From JBMYZL01 sp965661765 (lineage in GTDB: Bacteria; Bacteroidota; Bacteroidia; Flavobacteriales_D; Sanyastnellaceae): a stretch of DNA of 22,414 nt. A program made the position numbers and the translations under genes. The stretch covers positions 1 through 22,414 of the forward strand of contig CBFIFE010000046.1 in assembly GCA_965661765.1 (NCBI GenBank). The letters are read 5' to 3'. The notes under the pieces were generated by a model, which saw nothing but the letters and a program-made list of their open reading frames with translations, searched no databases and was not told the DNA's origin. The first letter of the stretch is position 1, and every line of letters starts with the position of its first letter. Below, piece by piece: positions 7,393 to 15,846 of this stretch.

Positions 7393-8834
7393 TAAAGTCG
7401 TTTGACAGCCGATTTGAACGCCCGCCCCCGTTCCTCGTAGCTGCCGAACAAGTCGAAGCTCGCACACGCTGGGCTCAAGAGAACCGTCATCCCCGGCATC
7501 CCCAAGTGGTACGCCATGCCCACCGCATCTTCCGCCGAAAGCACCTCGTGCACGGTTTGGACCCGCGGACCAAACGTCTCCTTCAGCTTGGCGTTGTCCT
7601 TGCCCAGGCAGATCAAGTGGTCCACCTTTTCGTCGACCAAATGCAGCAACGACGTGTAGTCGTTTCCTTTGTCGACCCCGCCGGCGACCCAAATCACCGG
7701 TCCCGTCACGCTCTCCAACGCATACCATGCGCTGTTGACGTTTGTGGCCTTGGAGTCATTGATGAAGCGGATGCCGTTGACTTCTTGCACGAATTCGAGC
7801 CGGTGTTCGATGCCGTCGAATTGTTGCAAGCTTTCGCGGATGCCTTCCTTGCGGAGGTCGAGGACGCGGGCGGCCACGCTGCTGGCCATGCTGTTGTGCA
7901 GGTTGTGTTTGCCCTGCAAGGCGAGTTCTTGGATGGTCATGGTGAATGGTGATTTTGCTGGAATTTCAATGGTGAATGCTTCGCCGTTGGGCGTCAAACC
8001 TGCTGCAGACCAAACCCGCACCCCGGCACCCGCCAGCCCCGCCCGCACTTCGTCGGGTGTGCGAGAGGTGCTCAAGGCAGCGATTCGGGCAGCCGTGCCA
8101 TTGCGCTTCAGGGCAGCCAAGCTGACCGGGCAATCGGCATTGAGAATGAGGAGGTCTTCGGGGGTTTGGTGGGCGGTGATTTGCCACTTCGCATCGGCAT
8201 ACCGCTCCATGTCATGGTCGTACCGGTCGAGGTGGTCGGGCGTGATGTTGAGCAGGACCGCGATGTTGGGCCGAAACGTCCGAACACCATCGAGTTGGAA
8301 GCTGGAGACCTCCAAGACATGGATGTCCGTCGGGGCGAGCACGGTGGCTGCCCAACTCTTGCCGATGTTCCCCGCCACGTTCGTTCGCCAGCCGGCCTGT
8401 TCGAACAAATGGCCGGTCAGGGCGGTCGTCGTCGTTTTGCCGTTGGATCCGGTGATGGCCACCACTGGCGTGGGGACCGAACCGGTCGATGGCAGGTGGC
8501 GAAAGGCGAATTCGATCTCCGATAGGATGTCGATGCCCGCTTCCCGAAGCGCAGCCACGAGCGGGGCATTCTCTGGAATTCCCGGGCTCTTGACCACAAA
8601 TCCAGTCGACTTGCCGGTCGCCATGAGGCGTGCCTCGTCGTGCTTTCCGCGGCCATGTTCCACGGCTGCGCCTGCCGCTTCGAGCGCCTGGAGTCGATCC
8701 GGTCGAACGGTCCCCAAATCGCTGACAAACGATCGCCAGCCCAGCGCAGCGGCCAGTTCAGCCACGCCCAGGCCGGACTCGCCCGCACCCAAAACCGCGA
8801 TTTCCCGCGTGCCGTCTGACCCCCCGTTCTTCAT
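7392..8834 (-). CDS. murD: UDP-N-acetylmuramoyl-L-alanine--D-glutamate ligase MurD
   Basis: Cytoplasmic ATP-dependent ligase that adds D-glutamate to UDP-MurNAc-L-Ala. The 480 residues show an N-terminal Rossmann-like motif (VLGAGESGLG, about 14-23), the ATP loop GSNGKTTTT at 129-137, the NITPDHLDRY motif of the central domain and a C-terminal domain ending in ERGRAFKSAVKRL. The start at 8834 overlaps the mraY stop by 4 bp (ATGA). The open frame continues upstream to about 9524, but that part is only the antiparallel-frame shadow of mraY. The stop codon touches a 9-bp repeat array. Confidence 0.98.
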   Translation of the reverse strand: MKNGGSDGTREIAVLGAGESGLGVAELAAALGWRSFVSDLGTVRPDRLQALEAAGAAVEHGRGKHDEARLMATGKSTGFVVKSPGIPENAPLVAALREAGIDILSEIEFAFRHLPSTGSVPTPVVAITGSNGKTTTTALTGHLFEQAGWRTNVAGNIGKSWAATVLAPTDIHVLEVSSFQLDGVRTFRPNIAVLLNITPDHLDRYDHDMERYADAKWQITAHQTPEDLLILNADCPVSLAALKRNGTAARIAALSTSRTPDEVRAGLAGAGVRVWSAAGLTPNGEAFTIEIPAKSPFTMTIQELALQGKHNLHNSMASSVAARVLDLRKEGIRESLQQFDGIEHRLEFVQEVNGIRFINDSKATNVNSAWYALESVTGPVIWVAGGVDKGNDYTSLLHLVDEKVDHLICLGKDNAKLKETFGPRVQTVHEVLSAEDAVGMAYHLGMPGMTVLLSPACASFDLFGSYEERGRAFKSAVKRL

Positions 8835-10099
8835 CGGACCTTCAATGTGACGATGGTGATGACGGCCAACAGGATGCCCACAATCCAGAATCGGGCCGTG
8901 ATTTTCGATTCTGGGATGTTCATTTTTTGGTAGTGGTGGTGCAGCGGTGCCATCCGAAAAATTCGCCGGCCTTCGCCGTATTTCTTGCGCGTGTACCGGA
9001 AATAGCCGACTTGCAGAACCACGCTGAGGTTTTCGATGAGGAAGATTCCGCAGAGCACAGGGATGAGCAGTTCCTTGCGGATTGCGATGGCAAATGCGGC
9101 GATGATGCCGCCGAGGGCCAGGCTGCCTGTGTCGCCCATGAAGACTTGGGCGGGGAAGGCATTGTACCAAAGAAAGGCAATGCACGACCCCACAAAGGCG
9201 GAGATGAAGATCACCAGCTCTTGCGAGAGCGGGATGTACATGATGTTGAGGTAATCGGCCGCGACGGTGTTCGAGCTGACGTAGGCGAGCACCGCCAGGC
9301 CCAGGCCGATGATCGCGCTGGTGCCCGTGGCGAGGCCATCGATGCCGTCGGTGAGGTTTGCGCCGTTGCTCACCGCCGTGACGATGAGGATGACAATGGG
9401 GATGAAAACCAGCCACGCCCAGTCCGCCGCGGCATCCCCCGCCCAGCGCAGGAGCCACGCGTAGTCGAAAGCGTTGTCTTTGACAAAAGGAATGGTCGTT
9501 TCGGAGGACTTCTTGGCAGCCCATGTGACAGCGCCTGCGCGGGGGTTCAGGACCTCGAACGAAGTGCCGTCGGTGGCCGTCATGCTCACGACCTCACCGG
9601 CGAATGTGCGGTCGGCCGGGTCCTTGATTTGCACGTCGGGATGCCACCACATGATGGCGCCGACGATGAGGCCGACGCCGATTTGGCCTACGACTTTGAA
9701 CTTGCCAGCAAGGCCATCCTTGTTTTTGCGGTAGACCTTGATGTAGTCGTCTGCGAAACCGATGGCGCCCAGCCAAACCGTGACCAGCAGCATCATCTGC
9801 GTGTAAATGTTCGTCAGATCGGCGAACAGAATCGTCGGCAGGAGGATGGCGGCGAGGATGATGAGGCCGCCCATGGTCGGCGTGCCTTGTTTCTTGAGCT
9901 GGCCTTCGAGGCCGAGGTCGCGAACGATTTCGCCGACTTGCTTGAGCTGCAACCACTCGATGACGCGCTTGCCGATGCCGATGCCGATGATGAGCGAGGT
10001 GAGCAGGCTCATCGCCGCTCTGAACGAGATGAAGCGAAAGAGGCCGGCGCCGGGCAGGTCGTACGCGCTGTCGAGGTATGTGAACAGGTGGTACAGCAT
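8831..10099 (-). CDS. mraY: Phospho-MurNAc-pentapeptide transferase MraY
   Basis: Polytopic inner-membrane enzyme that moves phospho-MurNAc-pentapeptide onto undecaprenyl phosphate, making lipid I. The 422 residues include KKQGTPTMGGL (69-79), the catalytic-type Asp pair FADDYIK with D117-D118, NLTDGIDGLA (248-257), FPAQVFMGDTGSLALGG and the PLHHHYQ loop. It is about 60 residues longer than E. coli MraY, mainly because of a hydrophilic segment at about 153-225 between membrane helices. As far as I recall, such an insertion is usual in Bacteroidota. The start at 10099 lies 4 bp after the murE stop; the longer upstream frame is a shadow of murE. Confidence 0.98.
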   Translation of the reverse strand: MLYHLFTYLDSAYDLPGAGLFRFISFRAAMSLLTSLIIGIGIGKRVIEWLQLKQVGEIVRDLGLEGQLKKQGTPTMGGLIILAAILLPTILFADLTNIYTQMMLLVTVWLGAIGFADDYIKVYRKNKDGLAGKFKVVGQIGVGLIVGAIMWWHPDVQIKDPADRTFAGEVVSMTATDGTSFEVLNPRAGAVTWAAKKSSETTIPFVKDNAFDYAWLLRWAGDAAADWAWLVFIPIVILIVTAVSNGANLTDGIDGLATGTSAIIGLGLAVLAYVSSNTVAADYLNIMYIPLSQELVIFISAFVGSCIAFLWYNAFPAQVFMGDTGSLALGGIIAAFAIAIRKELLIPVLCGIFLIENLSVVLQVGYFRYTRKKYGEGRRIFRMAPLHHHYQKMNIPESKITARFWIVGILLAVITIVTLKVR

Positions 10100-10103
10100 G
10101 GGG

Positions 10104-11579
10104 TCAGTGCGGGGTGCGTTCGTTGAAGGCCGTCCGGAGTTCGACGCGGTCGTCGAAGTCATGGCGGATGCCTTGGATCTCTTGGTACGTTTCGTGCCCC
10201 TTGCCGGCCACGAGGATGATGTCGCCGGGTGATGTGGCAAAGCCCGTGGCCATGCGAATGGCTTCGCGGCGATCGGCGTTCGAGAGGCATTTGCGGCGCG
10301 CGATGGGGTCGAGGCCCTCGCGCATGTCGGCAAGGATGGCCTCTGGCGCCTCACTGCGCGGGTTGTCGCTGGTCAACATCACCCGGTCGGAGAGGGCCGC
10401 TGCGATGCGCGCCATGAGGGGGCGTTTGGTTTTGTCTCGGTCGCCCCCACAGCCCACGACGGTGATGACTTGTTCGTTGCCCGAACGAAAATCCGCGATG
10501 GTCTCCAGGACGTTTTGGAGGGCGTCCGGCGTGTGGGCGTAGTCGACGATGCCGATGACCCCATCGGGGCTTTCGACCCGCTCGAACCGGCCTGGGGGCG
10601 GGGAAAGCAGAGAAAGGTGGGTGAGCACGTCGAGGGTTTCGAAGCCGAGCTCGCGCGCCACACCGTAGATGCAGAGGAGGTTCGAGGCGTTGAAGTGGCC
10701 GATGAGTTTGGCATACAAATCGTGCCCATCGAGGTGCATGTGCAGGCCGTTCAGCCCATTCTCCAATACGCGCGCCCGGTAGTCCGCCATCGTCTTGAGG
10801 GCAAAATCGCGCACCTGGCCTTTGCAATCGTGGACCATGTCCTCCGCGTGAGGATCATCGGCATTCACCAGCGCAAACCCCTCCGCAGGCAGCATCGTGA
10901 ACAGGCCACGCTTGGCGGCGATGTAATTGTTGAATGTGCCGTGGTAGTCGAGGTGGTCCTGGGTGATGTTCGTGAAGACGGCGCCCGCGAGTTTCGTGCC
11001 GGCCAACCGGTGCTGGTGGATGCTGTGCGAACTGGCTTCCATGAACACGTAACGGCAGCCAGCATCGGCCATTTCTCGGAAGAGGCGCTGCATTTGCAAG
11101 GCGTCGGGCGTGGTGTGGGTGGCTGGGATGACACGGTCGACGATGCGGTTCTCCACCGTGCTCAACAGGCCGGCTTTGCGGTCCATCAGCCGGAAAAGCT
11201 GATGCAGCAGGGTGGCCGTGGTGGTCTTTCCGTTTGTGCCGGTGATGGCAATGACTTGCAGCGTTTCGGTCGGGTGGTCGAAGAATCCCGCGGCGATGTG
11301 CCCGAGGGCTTTTCGGGCGTCTTGCACGCGCACATAGACCAAACCCGGCTTCCGATCTTCCTCCCGAGGCAACGTTTCGCAGACCACGGCAACCGCCCCG
11401 GCCTCTGTGGCCTGGGGAATGAAATCGTGCCCGTCGACATGCACGCCCGGAATGGCGACGTAGAGTCCAAACGGCTTCACCGCCCGGCTGTCAAAGGCCA
11501 CGTGCTCAATGGCGGTGTGGGTCGAGCCGATGACGTCGAGGATGCGGGTGCCGTAGAGGATGTCCTTGAGCAGTTTCAT
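10104..11579 (-). CDS. murE: UDP-MurNAc-tripeptide synthetase MurE (meso-diaminopimelate type)
   Basis: Cytoplasmic ligase that adds the third stem residue to UDP-MurNAc-L-Ala-D-Glu. The 491 residues carry the ATP loop GTNGKTTT (114-121), the substrate-contact stretch TTPDAL (156-161), NITQDHLDYHG (204-214) and the C-terminal motif DNPRSE (405-410). DNPR followed by an acidic context is the meso-diaminopimelate-selecting version of this motif, so the peptidoglycan is probably DAP-type, as expected for a Gram-negative. The start overlaps the PBP stop by 4 bp (ATGA). Confidence 0.98.
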   Translation of the reverse strand: MKLLKDILYGTRILDVIGSTHTAIEHVAFDSRAVKPFGLYVAIPGVHVDGHDFIPQATEAGAVAVVCETLPREEDRKPGLVYVRVQDARKALGHIAAGFFDHPTETLQVIAITGTNGKTTTATLLHQLFRLMDRKAGLLSTVENRIVDRVIPATHTTPDALQMQRLFREMADAGCRYVFMEASSHSIHQHRLAGTKLAGAVFTNITQDHLDYHGTFNNYIAAKRGLFTMLPAEGFALVNADDPHAEDMVHDCKGQVRDFALKTMADYRARVLENGLNGLHMHLDGHDLYAKLIGHFNASNLLCIYGVARELGFETLDVLTHLSLLSPPPGRFERVESPDGVIGIVDYAHTPDALQNVLETIADFRSGNEQVITVVGCGGDRDKTKRPLMARIAAALSDRVMLTSDNPRSEAPEAILADMREGLDPIARRKCLSNADRREAIRMATGFATSPGDIILVAGKGHETYQEIQGIRHDFDDRVELRTAFNERTPH

Positions 11580-13723
11580 GAGAGGTCAAGCGTAATGGTG
11601 GCGTAGTTCCCGAGCGGTGTGCCGGGCGAGATGGATTGGCTGCGGACGGACCCGATGCCGTTTGCCCGGACAGTGAGCCCGGCGTTCTCGAGAAGGTAGA
11701 GGGCGTCGCGGAGGCCGAGGCCGCGCACGTCGGGCACAGCGCCTTCAACGATGGGTCGTGGAGACAGCAAGGCCTTGTCCGGGGTGGTGGTGACGGTCAC
11801 CCAATCGCTCGTCGCGGCTTCCGGCGCGGTGGCAAAAGGAATGCGGAAGTGGGCGTACAGGCGCTCGAGTTCTTCGCGGGCACCGTCTTGTGCGCCGGGC
11901 AGGTGTGGCGCCTCAGCGAGAGGGCCCTCGGTCACACCATGAAAGCTGGGGTCTGTGGCGTAAACCTTCCACGCGAGTTCCCGGAAAACGGGGCCGGCAA
12001 TCGATGAGCCGTAGTAGATGCCGCTGCGGGTGTCCGCGATGACGACAATGCAGGAGTAACGGGGGTTGTCGGCGGGGAAATACCCTGCAAACGAGGCCCG
12101 ATAACGGCCCTTGTAGCCCCCGCGCTCTGAGATCCAAGCGGTGCCCGTTTTGCCCGCCACAGCAAACGGCATTCCTTTGAAGATGCCCTGTGCCGTTCCG
12201 TGACCGTCGGGGTCAGCCACCTTTTTCATCATCTGCTGGCAGGCGGCCAGGGTCCGCTCGGAGCAAATGGGCCGGCGGTCCACTTCTTGTTCGATGACAT
12301 CAACCACTTCACCGTTGAATTGAAGGGCTTCCACAAGTTGCGGCTTCACCCACCGCCCGCCATTGGCGACGGCGTTGTAGAGGGTGAGGGTTTGCAGCGG
12401 GGTTTGGGTCACTTCATAACCGATGGCCATTTGCGTCAAGCTCAATCCAGACCACTCTCCCTCACCCACTTCCTTGTACACCTTGGGCTGGGCCTCACCG
12501 GCCAACCGGATGCCGCTCCGGTCGCTCACCTTGAGCGCATCGAGCGCATCGAGGAAGCGCTGAGGTTCCGAGCCGAACGCTTTGCTCACAGTGAGCGCAG
12601 TGCCGACGTTGGAACTGACCGCGAAGACCTCCTCCACGGTGAGGTTGCCGTGGCCGCCCTGCTCCGCGTTGGAGTCGGACATGGTGTTGCCGTAGAAGGT
12701 CACCCGCCCATTGCCCGTTTCCACCACGTCATCGGGCCGGACCCCGCCGCTTTCCATGGCCGCCATGAGCGTGGCCAATTTGAACGTCGACCCCGGCTCA
12801 ACAGCCGAACCGATGGCGTGGTTGTAGGACTCGTTGTATTCTGGCCGGCCTTCGCCGGTTCCATCGCCTTTTCGGGTGAGGTTCGAAATGGCGCGGATTC
12901 GGCCCGTGGCCGTTTCCATCAGCACGACGGTGCCCCAGGCTGCATTGTGCCGAATGAGTTGGCTTTCGAGCGCCTTCGATGCCACATCCTGCAGGTGCAT
13001 GTCGATGGTGGAGACCAAATCCAGCCCCGCCGCCGGCTCGACAATGAAGTCATCGGTGACCGGCATCCAGGCCCCGCCACTCACCCGCCGTTGCAGTTGT
13101 TGCCCCGTCACCCCAGCGAGTTCTTGGTTCCAGCTGGCCTCCAAGCCCACCCGGTTTTCCGAACGGTCAATGCCCACCGTTCGCGCCGCCAGCGCGCCAA
13201 ACGGCTTTTTGCGCTGCTCCTCCCGGTGAAAGACAAACCCACTGGCGAAGCGGCCCCGCCGAATGAATGGCAGGTCTTTGAGTTTCTTCTGGGCCACGTA
13301 AGGGATGTTCTTTCCGATTTGCACGCTGCGTTTGCCCAGGTTGCGTCCCTGAATCAGCAGGTTGCGGTAGCCCGCGGCGCTGCGCCCACCGAGGGTGCTC
13401 GCGAGTCCTTTGCACAACGCGTCGAGCTCCGCGTCAAAAACAGCCCAATCGATGGCTTCCGACTTGCTGTCCCACGTCAACGTGTAAACCGGCACGGACG
13501 TCGCGAGGACGCTGCCGTTGTGCGCGTAGATTTGGCCTCGCACGGGCGCAATGTCCCGGACGCTGGATTCATAGCGCGCGCCCACAGCCATCCACGCCTC
13601 GTGTTCGGCGCTCTGAATCCACAGGATGCGCCCGAAGACCGAAAGGCCCAGCAGCACGAAGAGGCTGAATGTCAGCCAGCTGCGCATGGACAATTGCCGC
13701 CGATATGCCTGAACATCCTGCAT
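11576..13723 (-). CDS. ftsI: Division penicillin-binding protein (FtsI/PBP3-like transpeptidase) with C-terminal PASTA domain
   Basis: Membrane-anchored class B PBP that cross-links septal peptidoglycan, paired with FtsW. From the start at 13723 it has 715 residues: one N-terminal membrane segment (about 14-36), a PBP dimerisation region, then the transpeptidase domain. Catalytic motifs are S312-TFK315, S370-SN372 and K525-TGT. A PASTA domain covers about 660-715 (VPDVRGLGLRDALYLLENAG). The start at 13723 overlaps the ftsL stop by one base (TGATG), matching the coupling seen elsewhere in the cluster. An ATG at 13750 would add nine residues and remains possible. Confidence 0.97.
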   Translation of the reverse strand: MQDVQAYRRQLSMRSWLTFSLFVLLGLSVFGRILWIQSAEHEAWMAVGARYESSVRDIAPVRGQIYAHNGSVLATSVPVYTLTWDSKSEAIDWAVFDAELDALCKGLASTLGGRSAAGYRNLLIQGRNLGKRSVQIGKNIPYVAQKKLKDLPFIRRGRFASGFVFHREEQRKKPFGALAARTVGIDRSENRVGLEASWNQELAGVTGQQLQRRVSGGAWMPVTDDFIVEPAAGLDLVSTIDMHLQDVASKALESQLIRHNAAWGTVVLMETATGRIRAISNLTRKGDGTGEGRPEYNESYNHAIGSAVEPGSTFKLATLMAAMESGGVRPDDVVETGNGRVTFYGNTMSDSNAEQGGHGNLTVEEVFAVSSNVGTALTVSKAFGSEPQRFLDALDALKVSDRSGIRLAGEAQPKVYKEVGEGEWSGLSLTQMAIGYEVTQTPLQTLTLYNAVANGGRWVKPQLVEALQFNGEVVDVIEQEVDRRPICSERTLAACQQMMKKVADPDGHGTAQGIFKGMPFAVAGKTGTAWISERGGYKGRYRASFAGYFPADNPRYSCIVVIADTRSGIYYGSSIAGPVFRELAWKVYATDPSFHGVTEGPLAEAPHLPGAQDGAREELERLYAHFRIPFATAPEAATSDWVTVTTTPDKALLSPRPIVEGAVPDVRGLGLRDALYLLENAGLTVRANGIGSVRSQSISPGTPLGNYATITLDLS

Positions 13724-14226
13724 CACAAATCGTGCTGGAAGTCTTTCCAATCCGCGGCGTTGACCTGCAACAGATGCGGCGGCGTTTTCGGCTGGATGAG
13801 CCCGCGGTCGGCCATGTCGGCTTCGAGGGTGCTCTGTTGCCGGCGAATTTCAAAATCTGCCTGAAGGGTCTTGAACTCGGCATTGAGTTCTTCAATCTTG
13901 CGGCGGGTGTTGAGTTTCTCGCGTTCGATGCGCTCGAAGTGGTAACCCATGCTGATGTAGAGCAGGAAAAGGCCGCTGACAAAGGCCAAATACGGAATGT
14001 TCCGCGTCACCCCTTCCTGCGTCAAGAATTCCCCGCTCAGCAGGTCGCGAATCACGGGCCCGATGTTGTTGCTCCGCTGGCGCTTTTTGCCGGCGCCTTC
14101 TTGTGTGCTTTCTTTTGCGCCTTCGGCATGCTCGCGCGCGTCGTCGGTCGGGCGTGCGGCCTTTCGAACGTCCCCCTGTGCGTCCTTCTGCCGCTTGGCG
14201 GGTCGGGTGAATCGGCCGAAGTTCAT
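13723..14226 (-). CDS. ftsL: FtsL-like divisome protein
   Basis: Small bitopic membrane protein expected to form part of the FtsQ-FtsL-FtsB-like periplasmic subcomplex that activates FtsW/FtsI. It has 167 residues: a charged, low-complexity cytoplasmic tail (1-76), one membrane segment (about 77-95, IPYLAFVSGLFLLYISMGY), then a Glu/Lys/Leu-rich predicted coiled coil (about 97-140). FtsL proteins have little sequence conservation, so the call relies on this topology and on the position between rsmH and the division PBP. The cytoplasmic tail is longer than in typical FtsL. It overlaps rsmH by 4 bp (ATGA) and the PBP gene by one base. Confidence 0.85.
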   Translation of the reverse strand: MNFGRFTRPAKRQKDAQGDVRKAARPTDDAREHAEGAKESTQEGAGKKRQRSNNIGPVIRDLLSGEFLTQEGVTRNIPYLAFVSGLFLLYISMGYHFERIEREKLNTRRKIEELNAEFKTLQADFEIRRQQSTLEADMADRGLIQPKTPPHLLQVNAADWKDFQHDL

Positions 14227-15155
14227 GCGTTCAAAGGGGTTTCGGTTCGCTCGGCGACGCGCAATCGCGCGCTGCGGCTCCGGGGATTCCGTTGCAGCTC
14301 TTCCGCATCCGCCACGATGGCCTTGCGGTTGATCGGTGCGAATGGCGCGAGCAGAGCGCCTTTGAAATCCCGCCGCGCCTCATCTTCGAAGTTGCCGGAC
14401 CGCATGAAATGCTTCACGAGCCGGTCTTCCAAGCTGTGAAAACTCATCACCACCAGTCGTCCCCCGACGGGCAGGAGCGATGTTGTGGCCAGGAGCATTT
14501 CCCGCAAGGCCGCCAGCTCATCATTCACAACGATTCGCAGCGCTTGGAATACCTGGGCGTTGTACTTGTTCTCTTTCCCCCTTGGGGCCAAATGCCGAAT
14601 CGCCGCCATCAACTCGCCCGTCGTTTTCAATTCCCCAGCTTCGCGGGCTTTCGCGATGACGTGAGCACATTTGTCAGGGCGTTGGACCTCTCCGTACAGG
14701 CGGAGTGTGGACATCAATTCTTCGAGCGACACCTTGGCGAGCCATTCGGCTGCGGAGAACCCCGTTCGTGGGTTCATGCGCATGTCGAGCGGTCCATCCA
14801 TGCGGATGGAGAACCCCCGCGTCCCCTCATCGAACTGGTGACTGGACACCCCGAGGTCCGCCAGCACACCATCCACTTGCCGCACCCCGTGCATGCGCAG
14901 GAAATTGCGGATGAACCGGAAGTTCTCGGGAATCAATGTGAATCGCGCATCCTCGGGGACGTTGGCCGCTGCATCGGGATCCTGGTCAAATGCGAACAGA
15001 CGTCCCTGCTCGGACAGTTGGTCCAAAATCGCCCGCGAATGCCCTCCGCCCCCGAAGGTCACGTCCACATACACCCCGTCCGGCTTGATGTTCAACCCCT
15101 GCATGCATGCATCTCGCATGATGGGCACATGGTATGTTGGCGTCATTTCGGGCAT
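14223..15155 (-). CDS. rsmH: 16S rRNA (cytosine1402-N4)-methyltransferase RsmH (MraW)
   Basis: S-adenosylmethionine-dependent enzyme that methylates the exocyclic amine of C1402 in 16S rRNA. The 310 residues contain HVPIMRDACMQGL near the start, the SAM-binding motif DVTFGGGGHS (31-40), FAFDQDPDA, the DGVLADLGVSSHQFD block, NKYNAQVFQALRI and MSFHSLEDRLVK, which are family hallmarks. The start overlaps the mraZ stop by one base (TGATG) and the stop overlaps ftsL by 4 bp, placing it second in the operon. Confidence 0.98.
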   Translation of the reverse strand: MPEMTPTYHVPIMRDACMQGLNIKPDGVYVDVTFGGGGHSRAILDQLSEQGRLFAFDQDPDAAANVPEDARFTLIPENFRFIRNFLRMHGVRQVDGVLADLGVSSHQFDEGTRGFSIRMDGPLDMRMNPRTGFSAAEWLAKVSLEELMSTLRLYGEVQRPDKCAHVIAKAREAGELKTTGELMAAIRHLAPRGKENKYNAQVFQALRIVVNDELAALREMLLATTSLLPVGGRLVVMSFHSLEDRLVKHFMRSGNFEDEARRDFKGALLAPFAPINRKAIVADAEELQRNPRSRSARLRVAERTETPLNA

Positions 15156-15643
15156 CAGGCACCGTCCTTGCCGGGTTCCAAATCGCGTCGCACGTCTTCC
15201 GCCAAATCGCCGAAGTCAAAATCGTCCTCATCGCCGAGCACCTGCGCATCATAACGCGACTTGCTCCAGATCTCGATTTTCTCTCCCAGCCCTGACACCA
15301 CGACTTCGTTTTGGTCTTTCACATCAATGCCCGCGTGGGTGAGCAGCAGGGAAGGGATGGAGATCCGCGCTGCGCCGTCGAGGTCGACATGCGTCGCGCC
15401 CTTCATGAACTTCCGCTGAAACAGCTGGTGTTTCCGGTTGTAGCGGCTGAGGCGGGACATTTCCTCATTCACCTTGTCCCATTCTGGTTGTGGGTACAAG
15501 ACCAAACAGCCCTCAAAAATGTCCCGGTTCAACACCAGCCCGTGATGCAACACGCCGTCGAGTTGCTTTCGCAACCGCGCAGGGAAGGACAGGCGCCCCT
15601 TTGCGTCGACTTTGCACGTGTATTCTCCGAGCAGATTGAGCAT
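15155..15643 (-). CDS. mraZ: Transcriptional regulator MraZ
   Basis: DNA-binding protein of the AbrB/SpoVT fold that forms rings and represses its own operon in E. coli. The 162 residues hold two copies of the MraZ half-domain. The first centres on DAKGRLSFPARLR (13-25), the second on DLDGAARISIP (about 87-97). An acidic tail (GDEDDFDFGD) ends the protein. It is the first gene of the division cluster. Upstream on the same strand are TGGG boxes at exact 10-bp spacing, consistent with autoregulation. Confidence 0.98.
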   Translation of the reverse strand: MLNLLGEYTCKVDAKGRLSFPARLRKQLDGVLHHGLVLNRDIFEGCLVLYPQPEWDKVNEEMSRLSRYNRKHQLFQRKFMKGATHVDLDGAARISIPSLLLTHAGIDVKDQNEVVVSGLGEKIEIWSKSRYDAQVLGDEDDFDFGDLAEDVRRDLEPGKDGA

Positions 15644-15655
15644 GATTCAAAAGTA

Positions 15656-15699
15656 CCCAAGATTTCCCACTTTCTCCCACAAGATGACACTTTCTCCCA
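15656..15699 (-). promoter_or_regulatory. Predicted MraZ operator upstream of mraZ
   Basis: On the minus strand the sequence shows TGGG at four of five positions with an exact 10-bp period (plus-strand CCCA at 15656, 15666, 15676 and 15696; the slot at 15686 reads GACA). This fits the published MraZ operator of TGGGN repeats separated by 5 bp. A 14-bp perfect direct repeat CACTTTCTCCCACA (15668-15681 and 15688-15701) lies within or across it. The first box is 12 bp from the mraZ start codon, so the site is probably in the leader. Confidence 0.82.
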
Positions 15700-15754
15700 C
15701 ATTGTGGAAAACTCTTCCCCATCGGTTCGTTGAAAACTCCCGCCAGCATTGACT

Positions 15755-15788
15755 TAGGGAAAAGTGGGGAAAAGTGGGGGAGAATGGC
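15755..15788 (+). promoter_or_regulatory. Second, oppositely oriented MraZ-box cluster upstream of the hydrolase-engB pair
   Basis: On the plus strand TAGGG, TGGGG, TGGGG and TGGC start at 15755, 15765, 15775 and 15785, again with a 10-bp period. Part of it is a perfect tandem duplicate of GGGAAAAGTG (15757-15776). It points toward the divergent hydrolase-engB genes and mirrors the operator before mraZ. Binding by MraZ is inferred from the pattern. Confidence 0.65.
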
Positions 15789-15846
15789 TTTCAACAGGTT
15801 ATGAACAATCTCAATGCTTGCGCATTTCTTCGGACATTTGCCCACG

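Noticed and set aside
8835..9524. N-terminal extension of MurD to about 710 residues.
   Set aside because: The extra part lies inside mraY in another frame, has no family motifs, and the ATGA overlap gives a standard 480-residue MurD.
10100..10354. N-terminal extension of MraY to 507 residues.
   Set aside because: It overlaps the 3' end of murE in another frame and lacks hydrophobic segments; MLYHLFTYLD at 10099 is the normal start.
15703..15711. DnaA-box-like TGTGGAAAA (also at 2020-2028), hinting at a replication origin or DnaA control.
   Set aside because: Two relaxed matches are about what chance gives in 22 kb, and there is no cluster of boxes, AT-rich unwinding region or origin-type gene nearby.
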